Origin: an uncultured Bacillota bacterium
GTDB lineage: Bacteria; Bacillota; Clostridia; Christensenellales; UBA1242
Assembly (NCBI GenBank): GCA_937889705.1
Contig: CALBYO010000102.1
Coordinates: 1 to 12,918 of the forward strand
DNA length: 12,918 nucleotides
Direction: 5' to 3'
In this document: positions 5,643 to 10,875 of the stretch, in pieces
Layout of the letters: every line of letters begins with the position of its first letter
Numbering within the stretch: position 1 is the stretch's first letter
Program-made: the position numbers and the translations under genes
The notes under the pieces: generated by a model
The model's database searches: none
Seen by the model: the letters and a program-made list of their open reading frames with translations, nothing else
Told to the model about the DNA's origin: nothing

Positions 5643-7151
5643 TTAGTCGAAAATTTCGTCCAAATCACTCATATCAAATGGTGGAAGTTCGTCATCTGCT
5701 GGTGGTGGAGCATCATCAGCATAGAATTCATTTGCCCCATCATCATAATTTTCATCTTCAAAAGTTTGAGCAAGAACCGTTTGAGGGTCTTGTTGTGCCA
5801 CCTTTTTAGGTTTATATGATAAGTTTGCAAAACTTGTTGTTTCACCAATCCATCTAACCTTGATAGTTGCAAGTGGACCATTTCTATGTTTTGCAACAAT
5901 AATTTCACAAACGCCTGGTTCGTCTTCTGATGGAACATCATTGTACAAATCTGGGCGATAAACGAACATAACAATATCCGCGTCTTGCTCAATCGCACCA
6001 CTTTCACGCAAGTCAGAAAGAATAGGTCTGTGGTCTTGACGCGAATCAACAGCACGCGACAACTGTGAAAGAAGAAGAATTGGAACATTAAGTTCACGAG
6101 CAGCAATTTTAAGCATTCTTGTCATCTCACTGATTTCAAGTTGTCTGCTTTCAACCTTTTTGTTGCCTGTTGTCATCAACTGCAAATAGTCGATCATGAT
6201 AAGGTCAAGCCCCTTTTCACGCTTAATCCTTCTACACTTAGAAAGAATGTCTATTGGAGTTGTCATACTTGAATCATCAATGAAAATATTTGCCTCAGAC
6301 AACTTTTTACTTGCACTAAGCATTGCCTTCCATTCGTCAACAGAAAGTTTGCCTTTGAGTGCTTTTTCCATACTTACGCCAGCGATTGAACAAACTGACC
6401 TTTGCGCAAGTTGTGTTTTTGGCATTTCAAGTGAGAAAATTGCAACATTTTTCTTGCCTGAAAGAGCGACATGGTTTGCAATATTCATTGCAAGTGATGT
6501 TTTACCAGCACCAGGACGCGCAGCAATCAAAATCAAGTCAGAATTTTGAAGACCGTTTGTAACTTTATCTAAATCTTCAAAACCAGTAGGCAACCCACGC
6601 AAACAATTTGGATCTTTTGCGATTGCATCAAATTTATCAATAACTTGCTTCAAAGCATTATCAATGTGTTCCAAATTTGAAACATCTTCTTGTTCGGAAA
6701 TATCAAAAATTTGTTTTTCTGCAAATTTTAAAAGTTCTTCCCTGTCATTTGCATTGTAACCTTTTTCGGTAATATCACGACCACAATTAATAACTTTTCT
6801 AAAAACTGAATCTCTTTTAACAATTTCAACATAATGTTTGTAGTTTGCAGCAGAAGGCAAAACATTTGTAAGCGCTGTTAAATATTCAATTCCGCCAACT
6901 TCTTCAAGTTGACCAGATTTTTCAAGGGCATCTGTTAATGTAACAAAGTCTATCGGTTTGTTTGCTCTGTAAAGTTCTTGCATAACTGCAAAAATTTGAG
7001 CGTGGGCGCGTGCGTAAAAATCACTTTCTTTCAAAGTGTTTACAACATCAATAGGTACTTCATTATTAATCATCATAGCGCCCAAAACAGATTGCTCTGC
7101 TTCGATGCTATGTGGCATAATCTTAAATTTACTTTCTTCTTTCTTTTCCAT
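5643..7151 (-). CDS. dnaB: Replicative DNA helicase DnaB
   Basis: Hexameric 5'-3' helicase that unwinds DNA at the replication fork and recruits primase. At 502 aa it is slightly long for the family, with no intein. The N-terminal domain begins MPHSIEAEQSVLGAMM (12-27); the RecA-like motor carries Walker A ARPGAGKT (211-218), Walker B LIMIDYLQLM (Asp321), LLSQLSRAVDSR (360-371), LRESGAIEQDADIVMF and the arginine-finger loop KHRNGP (421-426). After the core (~450) comes a 50-residue Asp/Glu/Pro-rich tail ending SDLDEIFD, within which DDELPPF (487-493) resembles the SSB C-terminal tip. GAGGG lies just before the ATG. It is the second gene of an operon, 13 bp after a small membrane protein gene; rplI, often next to dnaB in Bacillota, is absent here. 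Confidence 0.97.
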   Translation of the reverse strand: MEKKEESKFKIMPHSIEAEQSVLGAMMINNEVPIDVVNTLKESDFYARAHAQIFAVMQELYRANKPIDFVTLTDALEKSGQLEEVGGIEYLTALTNVLPSAANYKHYVEIVKRDSVFRKVINCGRDITEKGYNANDREELLKFAEKQIFDISEQEDVSNLEHIDNALKQVIDKFDAIAKDPNCLRGLPTGFEDLDKVTNGLQNSDLILIAARPGAGKTSLAMNIANHVALSGKKNVAIFSLEMPKTQLAQRSVCSIAGVSMEKALKGKLSVDEWKAMLSASKKLSEANIFIDDSSMTTPIDILSKCRRIKREKGLDLIMIDYLQLMTTGNKKVESRQLEISEMTRMLKIAARELNVPILLLSQLSRAVDSRQDHRPILSDLRESGAIEQDADIVMFVYRPDLYNDVPSEDEPGVCEIIVAKHRNGPLATIKVRWIGETTSFANLSYKPKKVAQQDPQTVLAQTFEDENYDDGANEFYADDAPPPADDELPPFDMSDLDEIFD

Positions 7152-7164
7152 AATCCCTCACAAA

Positions 7165-7431
7165 TTAATCTGCAAATGGGTCTTTCTTCTTAGGTTTGTT
7201 CAAATTGCGTTTGGCAATTTGTTTTTTTATCGCTGAGCATATCAATAAAATGCCTAAATAAATCACACCCCAACACAAAACTGTTAAAAATATCTGCAAG
7301 CCAATGTTAAGCCCAACCCAGTAAAACAACACAGCAAAGCCAGCGCCAAAAGGAATTGACAACGCAAGCGTTATCATGCGCCATTTTAAATCTTTTTTCA
7401 ATTTGTGTTTTTCATCTCTATTTATTAACAT
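7165..7431 (-). CDS. Small two-TM membrane protein in operon with dnaB
   Basis: Unrecognised 88-aa protein. A basic N-terminus (KHKLKKDLKWR) leads to two hydrophobic segments, about 19-40 and 44-67, and a basic C-terminus (KKQIAKRNLNKPKKKDPFAD). By the positive-inside rule both ends are cytoplasmic, making a membrane hairpin. It is separated from dnaB by 13 bp and is almost certainly cotranscribed from the promoter at 7438-7465. No SD precedes the ATG; the -10 ends 6 nt before it, so the mRNA may be leaderless. A later Met at residue 19 also lacks an SD and would remove the basic N-terminus. Function is unknown; a link to DnaB rests on operon context alone. Confidence 0.8.
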   Translation of the reverse strand: MLINRDEKHKLKKDLKWRMITLALSIPFGAGFAVLFYWVGLNIGLQIFLTVLCWGVIYLGILLICSAIKKQIAKRNLNKPKKKDPFAD

Positions 7432-7437
7432 AGCGTG

Positions 7438-7465
7438 ATTATAACATATAAATTAAATTTGTCAA
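7438..7465 (-). promoter_or_regulatory. Perfect consensus promoter of the membrane protein-dnaB operon
   Basis: On the minus strand TTGACA (7460-7465) and TATAAT (7438-7443) are both exact sigma-A hexamers with a 16-bp spacer. The -10 ends 6 nt before the ATG at 7431, placing the expected start on or next to the start codon. Confidence 0.85.
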
Positions 7466-7486
7466 AAACTTTTAATTTGAAAAATA

Positions 7487-8332
7487 TTACACGCTTCTCT
7501 TTTTACAATAAATAACAATCAAATAAATTGCAACAAACACGAAACAAATTGTAAGTGCAAGAATATACCATACCATTGGATTTGCTCTTAGCGAATAAAG
7601 TTCTATCATTCTATTTTGATTTTCTTTATTTATTCTCCAAGTATGAATTGTCCCTTCATTTGTTTTTGCAACTTGGTCAGCATCTGAATGTAACCTTGAA
7701 CTTGTCGTTAAATATGAATAAGTCATTTCAAAATCTGGGAATTTTTGTATTGTTTGCTCGTCAAAATTTGCGCTTAAATATGCGTTTATTTCATCGCTAA
7801 AATATTCAAACGCAGATTTTCCGTTAAATAAAGTCCTTTTTCTTGCAAAGGTATTCAACACTTTTTCCGAATATTTAGTTACAAACAAACTTTTTTCGCT
7901 TGACCTTACAACCTGAACATCTTCGCCGAAATTAGTATAAACATTGTAGGTTTTTTCGTCCGCAAAACTATATTTCACAGCAAAAACATCGTTTGTCCAA
8001 CCAGTGTATATTTTCAACTGATTGTACATATTTGCGCGCTCAGATTCTGTCAATTTACCTTTCGCATACCACTTTGCGATGCTAAACCTAAACTCTGATT
8101 TACTTTTCGCAATAAGTTCAGATGCCTTTGTTTCAATGGCAGATTTCATTTTTGCATAGTCTTCTTCGGTTATTGTGCCATCTTCAACAAATTCGCTCAT
8201 TTTATAATCAATAGCATAATAAACATCAACAGAGCCATCGTAGTTTTCTTTAACTAACATCTCTGCTGACGAACAGCCACAAAACATAAAAGCGCATAAA
8301 ATCAATGAAATTGCGACCAAAAATTTTTTCAT
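7487..8332 (-). CDS. Lipoprotein with C-terminal transmembrane anchor
   Basis: 281 aa from ATG 8332. It starts with a lipoprotein signal (MKKFLVAISL, hydrophobic core, FCGC with the lipidated Cys at 20), then about 230 outward-facing residues, beginning with a DGSVDVYY segment that recalls the early strand of LppM/DUF3153-type lipoproteins, and ends in a transmembrane helix (about 253-276) with a KKRSV cytoplasmic tail. It would thus be held to the membrane at both ends. The extracellular part has many Tyr/Phe and no cysteines, and I recognise no catalytic motif. A longer reading from TTG 8368 is rejected because that codon lies inside the -35 element. There is no SD. Neighbours transcribe the same way but with their own promoters. 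Confidence 0.8.
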   Translation of the reverse strand: MKKFLVAISLILCAFMFCGCSSAEMLVKENYDGSVDVYYAIDYKMSEFVEDGTITEEDYAKMKSAIETKASELIAKSKSEFRFSIAKWYAKGKLTESERANMYNQLKIYTGWTNDVFAVKYSFADEKTYNVYTNFGEDVQVVRSSEKSLFVTKYSEKVLNTFARKRTLFNGKSAFEYFSDEINAYLSANFDEQTIQKFPDFEMTYSYLTTSSRLHSDADQVAKTNEGTIHTWRINKENQNRMIELYSLRANPMVWYILALTICFVFVAIYLIVIYCKKRSV

Positions 8333-8337
8333 ACTCT

Positions 8338-8368
8338 TATAATTTACCACAATTTTATTATATGACAA
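8338..8368 (-). promoter_or_regulatory. Promoter of the lipoprotein gene, carrying the 16-bp shared motif
   Basis: On the minus strand TTGTCA (8363-8368) is 16 bp from TAAATT (8341-8346), preceded by TGG as an extended -10. ATTGTGGTAAATTATA (8338-8353) is identical to the motif before the DNA glycosylase gene. The -10 ends 8 nt before the ATG at 8332. Confidence 0.6.
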
Positions 8369-8411
8369 ATAATTTCAATCTATTTTAAAATTTTAAATAT
8401 ATTTGAAACAT

Positions 8412-8439
8412 AAAAAATCTCCCACATTGGGGAGATTTT
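8412..8439 (-). terminator. Intrinsic terminator of the AT-hook protein gene
   Basis: Arms 8414-8423 and 8430-8439 form a 10-bp stem with core ATCTCCC/GGGAGAT and a 6-nt loop. On the minus strand it continues into six T, two of them beyond the stem. It lies directly after the stop codon at 8441-8443. Confidence 0.88.
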
Positions 8440-8440
8440 A

Positions 8441-10738
8441 TTAGTCATTTGAGTTGTTATCAGCATTGTCGTTATTTTCTGGTTTGTCTGCATTGTTTAC
8501 TGTATCATTCAATGCTTGTTGTTGCTGTTTTAACAAATCATTTTGTTGTTTAAGTTGTTCTTCAACCTTTTTCAACGCTTCGTCAATATTCGTCTTTTTA
8601 GGTCTTCCGCGTTTACCTGCTGGCTTCTTTGGTTCGTCACTTGTTTCTTTTCTTGGACGACCACGTTTGCCGGCTGGTTTATTCGCTTCTTCTTCGCTTA
8701 CTTCTTTTTTAGGTCTTCCACGCTTTCCTGCTGGTTTTGGCGTTTCTTCCCCTTCTGCGACTTCTTTTCTTGGACGACCGCGTTTCTTTTCTGGTTGATT
8801 TTCGTTATTTTCGTTTTCTTCAACAACTTTTCTTGGACGGCCACGCTTTCCTGCTGGTTTTTCTTCAACTTCGCTTGTTTCCTTTTTAGGACGACCGCGT
8901 TTTTTAGCAGGTTGTTCAGCGTTTTCTTGGTTTTCTTCATCCTCTTGTGGTTGCTCTTCTACAACCTCTGTTTCAGGTTCTTCGGCTGGTTGCTCTGGCA
9001 CTGCTATTTCAACAGGAATTCTAGGTTCAGCTGGAAGAACAACTGGGGTTTGAGCGTTTTCAGCATTTTCTGGTGCATGATATACGCCGTTAGCATCAAT
9101 TATTCCGCCAAATTCGTCATGATAGTTGCCTTCTGGGTCATAATATGTGCCGTTTTTATATCTGTAATAACCTTCTTCGTCATAGTAGCCACCATATTCG
9201 TCATATTCTGGCTCTTTTTCAACTTTTCCGCCAAGCGCTTTTTGTGCTTTTTCAGCAGTTTCTTTTAACACTTGTGTGTAAAGTTTTTCTTTTGTCTTAA
9301 TTTCTTCTTCTCTCTTTGAGAGTTGGTCTTTAAACTCAGCATCTTTTATTCCAAGTTTATTTTTAAGTTCGGCATTTTCCTTTTCAAGTTTTTCAACTTC
9401 TGAAAGTGAATTTTCAAGTTCGGAAATAACCATTTCTCTTGAATTTACAAGTTCGTCGCGTTCATCTTTAACCTTTTTATCAACATCAGCACGAACATCT
9501 TTAAATACTTTGTTAGCAAATGTTTTGTATTCGGCAAGCATAGCGCCTTCAACATATTTTCTGCCTTCTTCGAGTTCGTCTTTTCTCTTTTTAACTTCTT
9601 CTGTCAATGAGTTGATTTCTTGGTTGTATCTTAATGTTGCGTCATCTTGGTCTTTATCTAATTGTTCAAGTTTTTTAACTTCATCAGTTTGTTGTTTTCT
9701 AATGTAGTTACTTTCAATTCTGTTCGTTGTTGCTTCCATTTGTTCACGGAGTCTATCAATATTTTCACGAGCAGTTTGAGTGTTCTTTTGATAATCTTTT
9801 GTTTTATTATCATAAGTTCTTTTAATGCTTTCCATTTCGCCTTCAAGTTGCTCAATTTCAGTCATTAAACGATGTTTCAAATTGATAAATGTTTCAGTTT
9901 CTTTCATCGCCCTTTCAAGAACCAAAGTACCCTTATCGCCTGCGGCTTCAAAGTTGTATTGTTCATGTTCAACAGCATTGAGCCTTGCGCGTTTCATTTC
10001 TTCTTGTTCTTGGAGTTGACGCTTTTCGATATATTCGTTCAAAACTGGAATACCTTTCTTGATTTCTGCTCTTGTGAAAAGAACTTCATAGTCAACATAT
10101 TCAGGAAGTGTTGCAACCGCTTTATCAATAAATCTGTCAAAAATATGGAATGTTTGATACAAGTCTGATAAGTTTGTTGATTTTTTAATTTGAAGAGCCA
10201 TAACAAATATGCTGTTCATAATCAAAATGATTGCAGGAATTGCAAGTGCAGAAACATAGAACGCAGCACCTGTTGAGCCACTGAGTGCAAGCGCACCACA
10301 ACTGAAAATCAAACTTATAATTGAAATTATGTATCCAAGCAATTTAATAACTTTGATGTTTGTTCCAAAAGCACTTGATTTTATAGGCCTATCAATACAG
10401 TTTTCAATAGACATATAATAGCTTGGGCTATGCTCTCTATAAAGCATATATTGTTGCCAGTGATATCTTAAAGTTTTAGGAACTTTTTTCATCTTATTAT
10501 TAAATTCAATAAGATTTGTTTCATCAATATATTGATTATTATATAAATAACCATTTATTTTATCGATTGCTCTAATCAATTTAAGTTCATAAACATTATG
10601 AATTATGATTGAAAATGCGACAATCAATAAAACTTCCAATGCTATAAAGCCATATAGCATATATTCTAATGTTAAAGTTTCACCAACATTTTGGAAAAAT
10701 TCAACAATAGAGTTAAAAACATTTACCCCCAGACGCAT
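8441..10738 (-). CDS. Three-TM membrane protein with long coiled coil and six AT hooks
   Basis: Unrecognised 765-aa protein of unusual architecture. TM1 lies at about 28-47, an ~80-residue basic loop follows, then TM2 (130-152) and TM3 (158-182). By the positive-inside rule the loop and all of the remaining protein are cytoplasmic. Residues about 225-500 are charged heptad-like coiled coil. Residues 517-558 hold three degenerate 14-residue units of the form xYYDxxGxY. A Pro/Glu-rich linker follows, then six AT-hook cores (RGRP flanked by Lys/Arg) starting at 612, 630, 651, 671, 690 and 708, and finally a Gln-rich helix and an Asn/Asp tail. AT hooks bind the minor groove of AT-rich DNA, so it could tether the chromosome to the membrane. 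TM layout plus tail recalls MotA/ExbB/ZorA-like proteins. AGGAGG (10746-10751) 7 nt upstream fixes the start. Confidence 0.85.
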   Translation of the reverse strand: MRLGVNVFNSIVEFFQNVGETLTLEYMLYGFIALEVLLIVAFSIIIHNVYELKLIRAIDKINGYLYNNQYIDETNLIEFNNKMKKVPKTLRYHWQQYMLYREHSPSYYMSIENCIDRPIKSSAFGTNIKVIKLLGYIISIISLIFSCGALALSGSTGAAFYVSALAIPAIILIMNSIFVMALQIKKSTNLSDLYQTFHIFDRFIDKAVATLPEYVDYEVLFTRAEIKKGIPVLNEYIEKRQLQEQEEMKRARLNAVEHEQYNFEAAGDKGTLVLERAMKETETFINLKHRLMTEIEQLEGEMESIKRTYDNKTKDYQKNTQTARENIDRLREQMEATTNRIESNYIRKQQTDEVKKLEQLDKDQDDATLRYNQEINSLTEEVKKRKDELEEGRKYVEGAMLAEYKTFANKVFKDVRADVDKKVKDERDELVNSREMVISELENSLSEVEKLEKENAELKNKLGIKDAEFKDQLSKREEEIKTKEKLYTQVLKETAEKAQKALGGKVEKEPEYDEYGGYYDEEGYYRYKNGTYYDPEGNYHDEFGGIIDANGVYHAPENAENAQTPVVLPAEPRIPVEIAVPEQPAEEPETEVVEEQPQEDEENQENAEQPAKKRGRPKKETSEVEEKPAGKRGRPRKVVEENENNENQPEKKRGRPRKEVAEGEETPKPAGKRGRPKKEVSEEEANKPAGKRGRPRKETSDEPKKPAGKRGRPKKTNIDEALKKVEEQLKQQNDLLKQQQQALNDTVNNADKPENNDNADNNSND
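8594..8905 (-). repeat. Six tandem AT-hook-coding repeats
   Basis: Residues 612-715 contain KKRGRPKK, GKRGRPRK, KKRGRPRK, GKRGRPKK, GKRGRPRK and GKRGRPKK, spaced 18-21 residues apart with acidic linkers; KPAGKRGRP recurs in most. The DNA units are clearly related but differ at synonymous sites (GGTCTTCC or GGACGACC for GRP), so they are not a fresh slippage expansion. Confidence 0.9.
9080..9190 (-). repeat. Tyr/Gly-rich 14-residue repeat, about three units
   Basis: Residues 517-530, 531-544 and 545-558 align as units with pattern x-[YI]-[YI]-D-x-[EN]-G-x-Y. The first two are strongly aromatic, the third degenerate. It separates the coiled coil from the Pro/Glu-rich linker. Confidence 0.6.
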
Positions 10739-10772
10739 AAAAAATCCTCCTAAAATAATATATGTTGAATTT

Positions 10773-10781
10773 AGTATAACA
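10773..10781 (-). promoter_or_regulatory. Extended -10 promoter of the AT-hook protein gene
   Basis: On the minus strand TGTTATACT (extended -10, TATACT at 10773-10778) is present, with only a weak -35 around 10796-10801. Start expected near 10766, giving a leader of about 28 nt with AGGAGG. Confidence 0.55.
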
Positions 10782-10799
10782 CAACAAATTATTTTTAAC

Positions 10800-10873
10800 T
10801 AATATTTTTTATTTATTTTTTAATATTTTTTTGCTATTTTTTTAATAATTTATTTTTATTTTTTAATTTTATT
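10800..10873. other. Almost pure A/T tract with helically phased A-tracts
   Basis: Of these 74 bp only two (10833-10834) are G or C. T-runs of 6, 6, 7 and 7 begin at 10805, 10816, 10826 and 10837, i.e. every 10-11 bp, then less regularly at 10853, 10859 and 10867. Phased A-tracts of this kind bend DNA. The block lies from about -40 to -100 relative to the AT-hook gene's predicted start, and directly follows the addA stop. No hairpin terminator for addA is visible. Confidence 0.75.
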
Positions 10874-10875
10874 GT

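Noticed and set aside
5547..5819. 90-aa plus-strand open frame starting in the dnaB terminator region
   Set aside because: It runs through the terminator hairpin and antisense into dnaB, and lacks an SD.
8543..9268. 241-aa plus-strand open frame, and a short minus-strand frame at 8698-8940, across the AT-hook repeats
   Set aside because: Low-complexity shadows of the repetitive Lys/Glu/Pro-rich coding sequence; the minus-strand main frame has SD, promoter and terminator.
8441..10738. Calling the AT-hook protein a Zorya ZorA defence protein
   Set aside because: Only the TM layout and helical tail are similar; no ZorB, ZorC, ZorD or ZorE gene is adjacent, so defence is not supported.
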